DNA of 64,000 nt from Pyropia yezoensis (lineage: Eukaryota; Rhodophyta; Bangiophyceae; Bangiales; Bangiaceae), in NCBI GenBank assembly GCA_009829735.1, contig CM020619.1, positions 23,709,554 to 23,773,553 of the forward strand, in the 5' to 3' direction. This document shows, piece after piece, positions 45,061 through 55,853 of this stretch (position 1 is its first letter; each line of letters opens with the position of its first letter). The notes under the pieces were generated by a model. It saw only the letters and a list, made by a program, of their open reading frames with translations, was not told where the DNA came from and did not search any database. A program made the position numbers and the translations under genes.

Positions 45061-46330
45061 AGAGGGCGGGATCCCAATGGATCACCCTACGGTAGCTTTG
45101 GCCCCCGAGGGGCCAAGGAAGATCCTACGCCGCCCGAATACAAGGAAGATAAAGCTTCTAGTGCTTCCACCTGAAGTGGACCGTAACAAGGTCCTTTGTT
45201 TGTTAATGCCATCTTCTGCTCACCAGGTGGCCGTGCGCTTGTTTTTGAATGAGGAGTATGAGCTTGCTGTGCATGCTGTTCTTGACACAGGTTGTGGGCC
45301 AGCCCTGATACGCACGAGCCTGCTCCCAATAGGGATGGAACTGCAACCCCTAAGGGAGTTGGAACATGGATGGTTCTTCGACCTCCAAGGAGGGTGGCTC
45401 ACCATCCGCGGCAGCGCGCGGCTGGGGATATTGATAGGGGACCAGATCTCCTATGTATCTGTAGCATCCCTGGCCCCGACTTGGCGCCGGCCCGGGACTG
45501 CAACCAGAGGGCACCAGGTGCCAGAACACGCCCGCCGTGCGGTGATGGTTGGCGGCCGTGGCCCGTGCGCGGCACTGAGATGCGGTGGACTTCGCTATCC
45601 ACACGTGAGAGAGGGATTTCTGATGGGTTTTTGCAAACTTGTGTGGGACTTGATTTGAGAGAATTTGAGTGTGAGATTAGTGGGTGGGAATAGAATTAGT
45701 AGTGATAGTGGCCCCCGACCTGACGAGGTTAGACTCGGGTCGGGGCCACTCGGGGGTATGGGAGGGTTACCTGGCCAACGTGCCGAGGCTCCCCCAGATG
45801 CACGTTAAGAGGGACGGCGAGGCGCCCTTGGCCCGCGCCCTCAGGAAAAAGACAACTGCGTGTTTGCTTTGCTCTTCCCCGTGTGCACTACCGTGCGTAT
45901 CTGTTTGCTCGACGAGCAGGCACGTGAGGCAACAGGCATACCACTCTCGTAGTTCCCCTTTCTGTGTTACCTGTCCCTTTCCCCCGAGGGATATTGACAC
46001 GAGTCTGAGAGGATCGAGTTTTATACCACAGTATCCTTTGGGGTTGTAGACAACATGAGTGTCCCGGTTGTCCTGGGCAGCTCATTGGGAGAACCCGAGA
46101 TGAAGGCTTTTCTCCACCGACGAACAGACCGTGACTCTGATAACAGGCACGGTTATAGCGATCCTGCGGGACGTACTGGAGGAGGACCCCGTGTCGGTCA
46201 AATGGAATCCTGTGTGTGCCTGCTTGGATAGGCAAGTGGGTAAGCTATATCTGACTACGAACGCCAAGCTCAAGCCTGGCACTGTGTTGTATGTGCCCGG
46301 CACAGGCACCACTACAAGGCCATGAACTGA
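45061..46330 (+). pseudogene. Protease of element C, split by a solo LTR
   Basis: The left part has VLDTGCGPALIRTSLLPIG and ends GDQISYVS. The right part resumes after 46035 with FGVVDNMSVPVVLGSSLG. The two halves abut correctly in element B, so the gap is exactly the inserted LTR plus one target duplication. One frame change near 46130 follows. Confidence 0.75.
45460..46030 (-). mobile_element. Solo LTR of the element-D family
   Basis: 571 bp beginning TGTAGCATCC and ending ATACCACA on the plus strand, flanked on both sides by GTATC (45455-45459 and 46031-46035). It is the reverse complement of the LTR at 52834-53405, with scattered substitutions. TG...CA ends, a 5-bp target duplication and no internal sequence show LTR-LTR recombination after a full insertion. 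Sense orientation is that of element C. Confidence 0.92.
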
Positions 46331-47608
46331 TTGAGGGATACCTAAACGCGGCCTCTAAATATGAGGTCCATGTGGCCAAAGGCCCAGGAGAGCTGGACAA
46401 GGGTAATCCCTGTTACGTACAGGTGATGAACCCCCTAAGGTTCGGTTGCGGACTGGGGATCGTGATTGAGAAAATCACCCCTTTCGGGGGATCCCTCCTC
46501 CTGGCAAAGCCTGAGGAGTTGGAAGCCTTGACGGCATCCCACAAGGTGATGGAGGAACCGCATGCCCAAGTTGACATGGGTGAAGCTCCAGAGGACCTGA
46601 GAGGCCAGCTGATGGGGCTGGTGGAGAAATACAAGTCGCTATGGGACGGGACGCTGGGCCTCATCAAGAATACAGTTCATCGTATCCACCTCAAGCCTGA
46701 AGCCACCCCCATTCGTCAGATGCCCTACAAGACAGGGCATCGCCATCGTAAAAAGGAGAAGGAACAAGTGGAGAAGATGCGCAAGTTGGAGGTGATCGAG
46801 CAAGCCATTGGCGAATGGGCCAGTCCCATTGTGATTGTCCCTAAGCCGGACGCAACACCTCGCTTTTGTATTGACTACCGGCGCCTTAACCAGGTGACGG
46901 TCAAGGACGCCTACCCCATCTCAAGGATGGATGAATGTCTGGAATTCCTGGGCGATGCTCAGGTGTTCTCGATGTTGGACTGCAATGCGGTACATTGGCA
47001 GATTCAAATAGCCCCTGAGGATTAACACCTCACAGCGTTCACGTGCCACAAGGGCACGTGGCACTGCGAACGCTTGTCCTTCGGGTTTTGCAATGCAGCG
47101 GCTACATTCCAGCGAACGAATGAATATTATCCAGGCGGGAGTGAAATGGCAGACCTGTTTGGTCTACCAGGATGACGTAATCGTCTTTTCGCGCTCCCCA
47201 GAGGAGCAACCGGTCCAATTGGAGCAGGTTCTCCACCTGTCGAAGGAGAACGGGGCTTGCCTGGAGCCCTCGAAATACCACCTCTTCCAGAAGGAGGTGG
47301 AATGCCTCGGGCATATCATCCGTTCTGGACGAGTGGCCGAAGGTGAAAAGAATACGAAAGCCCTGAAGGGGCATCACTACCCTCGAACCCAAAACCAGCT
47401 CAAAAGCATTTTAGGAATGTGTGGCGCGTGCCACCAACTTGTACCTGGCTTTGAAAAGGTGGCTAAGCCACTGAATGTGCTGACCAGCACCCGTCTGTCC
47501 AACGACCTCCCCCCTCTAACTGGGGAGACCCAGAAGGCCTTTGACACTCTCCGAGAGCTCTTCCTGAATGGGACTGCTGGGGGGAAGCAGGGGACGCTAC
47601 CATCTTGA
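46322..47608 (+). pseudogene. Reverse transcriptase of element C (truncated)
   Basis: Motifs in order: LGLIKNTVHRIHLKPEATPIR, PIVIVPKPDATPRFCIDYRRLN, VKDAYPISRMDECLEFLG, SMLDCNAVHWQIQIA then a stop, the catalytic motif as YQDD instead of YLDD (near 47165), and LKSILGMCGACHQLVPGF. It stops at 47608, and the match to the family ends at about 47570. Confidence 0.8.
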
Positions 47609-50033
47609 CCTGAATGGGGTTTGAGCATTGCGGTGTGGCGAGGCGTCCTTGCGTGGCTCTCCCGCGTGAGCGGCGAAGAAAGGCGCGAGAGAAGAGATTG
47701 TTCGAGGAGGTGGAAAGGACTCTTACGGTAGAGAAATGGTTGAGGCTTTGAGGAAAGAGAAAGCGCGGGGTCACGCCCAATTAAAAAGGCGGTTTCTATG
47801 CAGTATGGTTCTCAAGGGCCACCTGCTCTCCTGGGTAACTGAGCTCGCTCCATTCTACATAGGGTCGATGCATTTCTTGCACCGCATTGCCCCGATGACA
47901 CAGTGTCAAATTCTTTCGGTCTTTTGCCCCCAAATTAGGAACGAATCGACAGAGATGGTACACGTGGGCAGCCACATTCCTCGTCGTGGCCGTTCGAGGA
48001 AAGCCCGAAAGCAAAGCATTGGAAAATAGTTCATGAAATGGTTATGATCTCTTCTCTTGACTGATCAAGAGTCGTTAGTCCGTGTACTGCTTGCCCCCAT
48101 CCTTGTACGATACGTCGACCCCCCACCTTGCCATGAGGCCCACCCCGCCACATCTCCGTCCTTAAAAGCAATTTAACCCTCCACCTGTGTGGGCGATCCT
48201 CTCTGCAAGAATGAAAAAGGATCATTCACCGCGTCCCCGGCGCATGCGAGGTCAAGATGGGGTGAGAGGGGAGTAGGAGGCCATGCTGAGCACTCAGGGA
48301 GGTTCTGGCCCATGCACTGTTAAACATACGCTGTAGTGGAACCCGAGGGAGATTCCTAACGCGGCGGAGGTCTCTCCCGACAGTGAAAGCGGGTAAAGGA
48401 GTAAGAACCGACTCCACAACTGTGTCTCCTCAATCGTGGTTAAGAACATGGGGTACGGTTGTCGGCCATTCACCTGTGAGGATGGGCTGAACGTGGGGAT
48501 GAGCGTCCAAGCTCGCGGGTACAGGTGGGAATGGAAGCCGCTGCCGCTGAGACGGCTTAGAAGGAAGCAATCCGGCGCTGACTGCGTGGTCCTGGTTGCA
48601 GAGACTGAGAACTCGTATCTCATGGGCACCCATGTGCGAAGAGCTCTGCTGTCCGACCGCCCCCTAATGGGCCCTGTGGCGATTGCACACACTTGGGAGC
48701 ACGGCTCATGTCCCCAAGTGGCTGTGGGCCAGGGAGAGAGCTCCACGTTGATTCAAAAACATTGGCGAAAGAGAAACCTAATGCACACGTTTACTAAGCA
48801 TGTGGTGCGGCGGACAGGGTCGCGGCCATCCAGCAGCCTACCACCCCCACTGCACCCGATGAGACCATACGACAGAGGCGGCTGAGGGGTGCCGAAAGCG
48901 TCAACGGCGCTTCTTTGGCCTCTTGCACGGGGGTGGCCGCGCCCCAATGGGCGGTGACTCGCCACCGTCCACGGCAGTCTCTTCCCCGTCCGCGGCGGTG
49001 ACTAACCCTGGGAGCCTGTCGTCCGGCGCTGCTGCCAGCGCCCGTGCCGCCACGCGCGCTGCCGCCGTGAGGGGGGTGGCGCTGTGTAGCACAATAGGAA
49101 ACCGTCGTACGTCCACTATCAGAGAACACTCACCAAGGGGGATCGGCACCAAAGCCACCGGGAGGCCAAGGTTGCTGTCCTTGGAGCGCAAGCCACGGGA
49201 GGAAGATGCGAGCCCAATTGGGAGGTGTTTGTTGTTCTGCCATGGCCGGCGGTGGATTCGCCGCCAGCCTTCTCGTTATAAACCCTCGGAGACACCACTA
49301 ACTGCCCTCCACCCCAAGATGCCAATCCCTCTGGTCATACGTAACTCGCAGATACCGTGACCAATACGGACTCCCAAATTGACAGTTAAGGGATAGAAGT
49401 AGTCCCCCTAGATTAGGGTCACAATTCGATCATCCATATTGCTACATATCCCCCCCGTAGATTCGGCCCGTCCTCGGGTCGATTTGCATTCGGCTTTCCG
49501 AATGTAAGTGTGTCGCGCGACAGTTTGCCAGTCGGGTGGGGCTGTGCACCCTGTTGCGACAGACACCTCTTTTCAAGGTTGATTGAGGGGGGTGCCCCCC
49601 TCTTTGTGGTGTCAAACGATCCGTTTTCCGGACCGTTGACTTCCCGATGCGGGTTTTGTGTCACGACCCCCTCTTCTGGGGAGCGGTGCAAGCGGATCCG
49701 CCACCAGGTATCTGGTGGTAGGGGGGGGGGGCCCTCTTGTGTGCACGAGTGAAAGGGGGCTGGGACTGCCCGCGTTTCGCGGGGGCGGTTGCGGGGTGAC
49801 CCCCCATGATTACCTTGTGTGGGGGCGTGGCCCTAACCCAGGTGCCTGGGTGGAGCATCCTCGCTGTTCGGTGGGTGCGGGTCGTCCCGCGTTTCCGGAT
49901 TGCCCGTGCCGGGCGGTGTGGTCATAAGCTTGGGTGCCCGCGCTTCCCTGGCTCGTCCCTGTTCTCCCACCGTACAGGGTAGAGCCGGCTGCGGCTTGTT
50001 GGCACGGGGGACCCCTGCCGCCCCGGATTCACA
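47609..50033. other. Region without a supported gene
   Basis: Mixed composition. Plus-strand 48436-48885 and minus-strand 48901-49191 are open and have balanced amino-acid use (the latter ends KRPKKRR), but neither matches a family I know. The part from 49450 to 50030 resembles the untranslated leader of another retroelement. No LTR pair was recognised. Confidence 0.35.
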
Positions 50034-52372
50034 ATGACAGACCCCCAGGTGCCCGGGGGCACGGACGAACTCCTGCTCGAGGAGGAGAAGGTGATGGAGG
50101 ACGACGTGCCCGTCGCTCTTACTGCCGCCGCGTGCTTCCCCTAGCGAGCTCGTCGGAGGACGACGAGGACAGCGTAACCGTCCGCGTGTCGGCGGCTGGT
50201 CCGACGGGCGGGCTGTCGTTGGTGTGCAGCGGCACGACGGCACCGTCGGAGGGCGGTCAACCGCGTGTGTCGGCGCCTCTTCCTACTCTTTCGGCTGCCC
50301 GGATGGGTCCTGGCGCCGGTGCCGGCTCGGCTCTTCCCCAAGATGGTGCAGCCGCTGACGCTGGTGGTCATGGCGGCGCCCCGCCCGGTGCGGCGGGTTG
50401 AGATGGTGCGGGTACCCGCCCGGTCGGCGCTCCGGCCGCGGGCTCGGTGCAAGTGCCTGACCCATCCGTCGCCTGTATGACATCGTCGGACCGGGTTGGA
50501 GGTGGTGCACTTCCCGCGGTGCCGCGAGCTGTTGTCGGTCTAGAAGTACCTTTCCCGATGGCTGTGGACTCCGGGAGCTACTCCGAGCGGGTGCCCGCCC
50601 TTCGTCATCCTCCCCGGCCCGGCGTACCTGCGGCGCCGGCGCATCTGCCGGTTGGGCTTTCGCCGGCGCCGGCGATCCTTCCGGGGCCGGCCTGGGTTGC
50701 CCCGCTGGGTGGCGGCGTCGCCTCGGTGGTGGGACACCCCCCTATGTCGGTCTCAGACTTGGTGGCTCGGGTTCGTGGCCTGACCGTTCAAGAGCCCATG
50801 GACTCTGCTGGCCTGATGCGGGTGGACTTCCACCTGCCGAGCCACCGTGGAGGCTTCTCCCGCCGCGTCAAGCTGGACCCGTGTTGGGAGCGGTAGTTGG
50901 CGCAGCTGGTCAACCAGCCGAATGCGGTCCGCGTTGAACATCATTGGATACTGAGTCAGCCGGACGACCGGCATGCCCAACTCTGGCGCACCCGGGTCGG
51001 GCGGGATGAGGTCTTCCTCACCCCTCGTTCGGCGTATGCGACTTGATTGCTCTCGCGTTGCCGCGGGATGTTGACTACCCGGCTAGTGCCCCGGGGGGTT
51101 GCGGCTTCTGTGACCCCCGTTGCGTTCGGGCAGACCGTGCCCGGTACAAGCCGTTATCCCGGGTTTGAGTACTTTCCGGGGGTATCTCCGTACTGGACGT
51201 TGACGGCGCCCTTCCCGCCCATGGCTGGGCTGAAGTCGGCGGCGAGCTGGCGTCGCAACCATGGTGTCATGGCGAGTGCGTTCCGCACCGATATAACGTG
51301 TGCGTTGCAGACCGGTAACGGTCGCGCGCCGGTGTACACTCTAGTGCGCACGCCTCTATGGTAGGGGGGGTCTGAACCGGCCCCGGCTTTCCGGTCTGAC
51401 ACCGGCCCGTGCCTCCGATATTTCGGAAGCGCGTTGGCCTCTCGGTCCGTCCACACGTTGCAGGGGACCTTCACCCTGGAGGCCACCCTCGGGCAGGCTT
51501 CCTCCTTCCTGTTGTCCGTCCGTCGGCAGGGTCGGCTGTTTCATCTTCCGACGACTGTCCGTGGGCACATTGCGGAGCTGGGCGTTGACGCCATTGCTGC
51601 CAAGACGGGGTTAGCCCGTAAGTTCGAGGCCCTCTTGTCTGTTCACGATCCCGTGAGCTGAGCGGCATTGTTGAACCTACCCCCGTATCGGGATCCGCAG
51701 GCTGCGGCTGTCCCCTTGCCCCGTCACTATTTATGCATCCGGCGCACTCAGTCGCGTAAGCCTAGTTACCGTGGGTAGGCGTCCACCAAGGCTGTCCCTG
51801 GCCTGGGTATTCCCATGGTTATCGAAGACCCCCTTCAGGTCATAGCCACGTGGTTCGGTAGTCCGATACCGGTGGGGGCTGGTCGTCGTCCCCGTGAGTG
51901 GGACTCTACAGGTGGGGAGCGTGCGGCGTCCCGTCGTCGGGGGGAGTCCCGCCGGGTTTCCGGTGGTGCCCCTTCCATGGGGTGCTACCGTGCCCAGTAC
52001 GTGGTGGCACCGGCTCCGGTGGTAGCCGTGTCGGCTTCTGCGGCTCCTCTGGCCGCGGTGGTATCTCCTTCTGCCCCTGTCATGCCGGACGGGGGTCCCC
52101 GTCTATGGTATGAGGGCGTTGACGCCCTCATTACCCGCGAGCTGCGGCAGGGTCTCTCTGTTAGCTGGGGGGATATCCCCCCAGGTGCTGCGCTGGTTGG
52201 TACCGCGCGTTGCTTCGGTAGGATGTTGGACCGCATCCAGGTAGCCCTGGAGGCAGTGTAGGCTGGTCGCGGAACTCTCGTGGAGCTATGCACTGAGGTA
52301 AGCCAGGCGGTTGACCGTCGTGAGATTGCCGACCGGTGGAGTATGGAAGTGTACGCGTCTACGCGTGAGTAG
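50034..52372 (+). pseudogene. Decayed long ORF, possible relative of the antisense ORF
   Basis: Starting at the ATG in ACAATGACAG, plus-strand frames continue for 2.3 kb with about six stops and some frame changes. The order (acidic start, Pro/Ala-rich stretch, ordered part, second Pro/Ala-rich stretch, ordered C-terminus) parallels the antisense ORF of element D. The C-terminus resembles it: ALVGTARCFGRMLDRIQVALEA and later REIADRWSMEVYAS, beside LVLGTYASVLNNVVDRVFACA and LAQQWSETFTGF. No zinc knuckle or protease is visible, and the adjoining DNA to the right is the LTR of element D. Homology is suggested by eye only. Confidence 0.4.
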
Positions 52373-52833
52373 CCTCCCTCGGACAGCGGCGGTACCCCCT
52401 GAAGAGTGCTGTTAATATGAGGAACCGGTGACCCTTATGGTGGCCGGGTGAAAGTGAGTGTAAACTCATCCCCCGCTGGGGCGCTTGCGTTGCTCTGATG
52501 GCTGCCTTCGGGGAGTACCCCGTCTGCCTTAGCCGTGGCTTGCCTCGGTTTTTCTCGCGCCCCAACCCATCCTGGTTGGGTAATACTCGTGAAGGTCAAC
52601 CTTCCTCAATCCGTCACTTGCCCCCGTGGATGAAGGTTTCCCTTAGTGTAAGCCTCAGGTTACTTTGGAATTTTCGGAGTTATTCTTCTCCTCCAAGTAC
52701 AACTTGTTGAAGTCCGTAGCCCACTTAGTTCGCCTAAGCTCGCTCCGCCTTAGTGAGCCTAAGTCTTGTCAAATCCATGTGACACCCTACATAGAAAGTA
52801 TAAGCCTCACCCCCCAACAGCCGAAGTCGGTGT

Positions 52834-53405
52834 TGTGGTATAAAACTCGATCCTCTCAGACACGTGTCAATATCCCTCGGGGGAAAGGGACAGGTAACAT
52901 AGAAAGGGGAACTACGAGAATGGTATGCCTGTTGCCTCACGTGCCTGCTCGCAGAGCAAACAGATACGCACGGTAGTGCACACGGGGAAGAGGAAAGCAA
53001 ACGCGCAGTTGTCTTTTTCCTGAGGGCGCGGGCCAAGGGCGCCTCGCCGTCCCTCTTAACGTGCATCTGGGGGAGCCTCGGCACGTTGGCCAGGTAGCCC
53101 CCCCCATAACCCCGAGTGGCCCCGACCCGAGTCTAACCTCGTCAGGTCGGGGGCCACTATCACTACTAATTCTATTCCCACCCACTAATCTCACACTCAA
53201 ATTCTCTCAAATCAAGTCCCTCACAAGTATGCAATAACCCATCAGAAATCCCTCTCTCACGTGTGGATAGCGTAGTCCACCGCATCCCAGTGCCGGGCAC
53301 GGGCCACGGCCGCCAACCATCACCACACGGCGGGCGTGTTCTGGCACCTGGTGCCCTCTGGTTGTAGTCCCGGGTCGGCGCCAAGTCGGGGCCAGGGATG
53401 CTACA
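52834..53405 (-). repeat. 3' LTR of element D
   Basis: 572 bp; on the minus strand it begins TGTAGCATCC and ends ATACCACA, matching the solo LTR at 45460-46030 and the LTR at 61061-61583. A TGGCGCC word near its start resembles a primer-binding site but lies inside the LTR. Confidence 0.9.
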
Positions 53406-53420
53406 TAGCTCCCTCCCTAG
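53406..53420 (-). promoter_or_regulatory. Polypurine tract of element D
   Basis: On the minus strand AGGGAGGGAGCTA lies directly before the LTR, in the position where plus-strand DNA synthesis is primed. This fixes the sense strand of the element as minus, independently of pol. The same tract lies at 61584-61598 beside the second LTR. Confidence 0.7.
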
Positions 53421-53590
53421 TCCGGCACGTCCTCGGGCCGAGCCAGGTGCCACCGTGCACAGCCTCGAGCACGTCCACACCGGTGCCGAGGTCGAGCGTC
53501 TTCACCCCGGTTACGACCACCTGCTCCGATTCTGCCCCCCCCCCATTCTCCTTCACCTTGGCCCTCTCGTTCCCCCGGAGTCTGGACGTT

Positions 53591-55711
53591 ATGTCCAGTT
53601 CCGAGATCCAAGCTGGGCCCGTGGTTCCGGCGGCGAGTGTTGCGGAGGAGAACTCGGGTAGTCGCGCCCCTCTCCTGCCTCCGGTTCCTCGGGTGTCGAT
53701 GTCGGCGCCGGTCGCCACGGCGGGGACGGATCGGGTTCCCCCGGCTTCTGTGATGCACCCGGTCGAGACCCCCCCGGTGGGTCTCCCGGAGATGCTTCTT
53801 GGGCAGGACCCTCTGGCGGACCGGCGTTACTCCACGGTGGTCGGCAACGCCGGCGCGGCCCAGTGCCAGCAGGATTGCTTGGACCTCTGGCGCAAGGAAC
53901 TCCAGCGCGGGGTCTTGACAGAGATGGATAAGGCTCGTCTTCACACGGCGGACCAGATGCGATTGGCACAAGACCGCTCCCAGAGCTTCTCGGGTTCCTC
54001 TTGGGTTGCTCGTCTGGAGGATCTCCCCTTCGCGCTGGTGCAGGATCTACCCTTGACCGAGCGTCGCGTGTCCGCGTCCGTTCTCCGGTGGCCGGAGGAG
54101 GAAGGGTACGTCCACCGGGCGCTCAAGGTCTGGGACGAGGCGCTCAAGGGGTCGGGGAGCCTGAACTGCGACCCCCGTCCGAGCATGGTCGCTCTGGAGC
54201 CGCCTTTCCTGACCCGGAATTACTCCAAGTTGTCACCGGCACGGGAGCAGGGTGAGCGACGCGGGCGTCAGCGTGACTTCCTCGTGAGCTGCAACCATCA
54301 GGAGTTCTGGAAGCTGGATAAGGCTAACCGGGCGGCGTACTACCCCACGGTCATCCCGCAGCAGCAGGAAGTCGAGATCCCGGTCGGGTTTGCTCCTTCC
54401 AGCATCTCTTTCACCTGGTACTTCTTGGACGCCTTGACTCAGGCGTCGATCAAGGGCTTCTTCCACTCGATCCCGTACATGATGTACACGTCCGAGATGA
54501 CAGTCTTGGCGGCCAACCACTGGCTTCACGAGGTCTTGGTGTCCAACCGGCTTTGGTTTCTCCCTGAACTCCTGATGGTCTGGATTGTCGACAAGTTGAC
54601 CGTCGACTTCCTGTGCAGCCAGGACGAAGAGTACAAGGGGCTCTTCCGGGCGATGATTGACTTCCGGCGTCTGGTGCCGGTGCATGACCGGAACTTCTTG
54701 AACGCGATTGCCGACCAGAGCCGCCCGCGTCGGGATGGCTTCAGTTGGGCGAAGGTGGTCTACCAGTCTTCTCCGGCCAAGGTGCAGCTGGCGACGCCGC
54801 TTCCGGCGTGGCCGCAGCTAGGTTGCTTTCCTGCCCCGGCCGCCCTTGATCTTCTGCCAGTTGGGCCGCCGGTGCAAGAGTCGGGATGGGCCGCGGCGGT
54901 CGGTCGGGCGTCTGCGGCGGCTCCGCTTCCTCCTGTTGCACCTGTCGCCCCGGTGGCCTCGCCTGAACCGTCGCCGGCGCGTTCACGCCCTGTTTCGGCT
55001 GTGCCGGCACTTCAAGCTCCTCCGGCACCGCGCCTGTCTGCGGCGAGTCTGGGGGTGACCGTGCGGTCGCCTACCACTCCGGCCGCTCCGCCTCGGACGC
55101 CTTCTTCCAACGCCGGCGGCGCTGTGCCTCCGCTGGAGTTGGGTACTCCGGCTTCGGGGGCCGTTGTGGACCGTCCGGTGGTGTCATCCTCGGGGCGGTT
55201 CGAGATTCCGGCGCCGACTCTGCGCCTTACCCGCTTCCGGGTGCCTGACTGGTACCTGATCCAAGGTGGTCCGACATGCGACCAGTACGACGTCTGTATG
55301 ATTGAAGACCAGCTGGGTCGTCTTCCGGTGCAGGTTGAAGGCGTTGGGTCCTCCCTGGTGCTGGGTACTTACGCCAGCGTCTTGAACAACGTGGTCGACC
55401 GGGTGTTTGCTTGCGCGGACAGCGGCCAGATGTCGAACAGCCCGGTGGATGGCGAACTTCTGGCGACCTTGACGCGGCATGGCTTGGCCCAGCAGTGGTC
55501 AGAAACCTTCACTGGCTTCCAGGGGCGCCGACGGGCATATCTGGATGAGCGGGAGCCCCCGGCAACTACCGGTACTACTCCGATGGCGTCATACCGGGAT
55601 GCACCGCGTCCACCGCACTACGTCATCCCGTCTTCCTCCGGTTCCCGTCGTGCCGCGGAGGCAGCCCTGGAGGACACTCCCGCGGCTCAGCGTCCGCGCC
55701 GGGAGCAGTAG
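53591..55711 (+). CDS. Antisense ORF of element D, unknown function
   Basis: An uninterrupted frame of 706 aa on the strand opposite to gag-pol, lying between the pol stop (143 bases away, tail to tail) and the 3' LTR. Residues 1-70 are Pro/Ala/Ser-rich. About 100-410 look folded, mixed helical, rich in aromatic residues (ISFTWYFLDALTQASIKGFF, LAANHWLHEVLVSN, LLMVWIVDKLTVDFL). About 420-540 is a Pro/Ala linker. About 540-650 is a second ordered part (FRVPDWYLIQGGPTCDQYDV and LVLGTYASVLNNVVDRVFACA). The tail is basic. There is no zinc knuckle, protease, envelope-like signal peptide or transmembrane pair, so it is neither a gag nor an obvious env. Antisense accessory ORFs between pol and the 3' LTR are known from some plant Ty3/gypsy elements; I recognise no homology to any of them. 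The frame may start upstream of 53591, but this ATG is the first outside the LTR with a preceding untranslated stretch. Confidence 0.7.
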   Translation: MSSSEIQAGPVVPAASVAEENSGSRAPLLPPVPRVSMSAPVATAGTDRVPPASVMHPVETPPVGLPEMLLGQDPLADRRYSTVVGNAGAAQCQQDCLDLWRKELQRGVLTEMDKARLHTADQMRLAQDRSQSFSGSSWVARLEDLPFALVQDLPLTERRVSASVLRWPEEEGYVHRALKVWDEALKGSGSLNCDPRPSMVALEPPFLTRNYSKLSPAREQGERRGRQRDFLVSCNHQEFWKLDKANRAAYYPTVIPQQQEVEIPVGFAPSSISFTWYFLDALTQASIKGFFHSIPYMMYTSEMTVLAANHWLHEVLVSNRLWFLPELLMVWIVDKLTVDFLCSQDEEYKGLFRAMIDFRRLVPVHDRNFLNAIADQSRPRRDGFSWAKVVYQSSPAKVQLATPLPAWPQLGCFPAPAALDLLPVGPPVQESGWAAAVGRASAAAPLPPVAPVAPVASPEPSPARSRPVSAVPALQAPPAPRLSAASLGVTVRSPTTPAAPPRTPSSNAGGAVPPLELGTPASGAVVDRPVVSSSGRFEIPAPTLRLTRFRVPDWYLIQGGPTCDQYDVCMIEDQLGRLPVQVEGVGSSLVLGTYASVLNNVVDRVFACADSGQMSNSPVDGELLATLTRHGLAQQWSETFTGFQGRRRAYLDEREPPATTGTTPMASYRDAPRPPHYVIPSSSGSRRAAEAALEDTPAAQRPRREQ

Positions 55712-55853
55712 TTGGAGGCAAGGAGGGTGAAGGTCTTGGGAGAAGCGAGGAGGGAAGAGGCGGCGAGAAGGGTTGCCCGAGCGGGTGCTTGTTTTCCTTG
55801 ATTGTTCCATGCTTGTATTGCGTGTTCTCCTTGATATACCCGTTCCCTTCTTC

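Larger units (their letters stand above)
43444..47608 (+). mobile_element. Element C: truncated Ty3/gypsy LTR retrotransposon
   Basis: Sense strand plus, head to head with element B. Gag, protease and most of the reverse transcriptase are present. The sequence breaks off at about 47590, after the start of the RT-RNase H connection, so RNase H and integrase are missing. A 571-bp solo LTR of the element-D family interrupts the protease. Confidence 0.75.

Noticed and set aside
48901..49191. Minus-strand ORF with balanced composition ending KRPKKRR
   Set aside because: It could be an exon, but no splice partners or family were found; noted only within the intergenic entry.
53378..53395. TGGCGCC word on the minus strand resembling a tRNA primer-binding site
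   Set aside because: It lies inside the LTR, whose ends are fixed by the target duplication of the solo copy at 45460-46030. The true site should lie in the N-gap.
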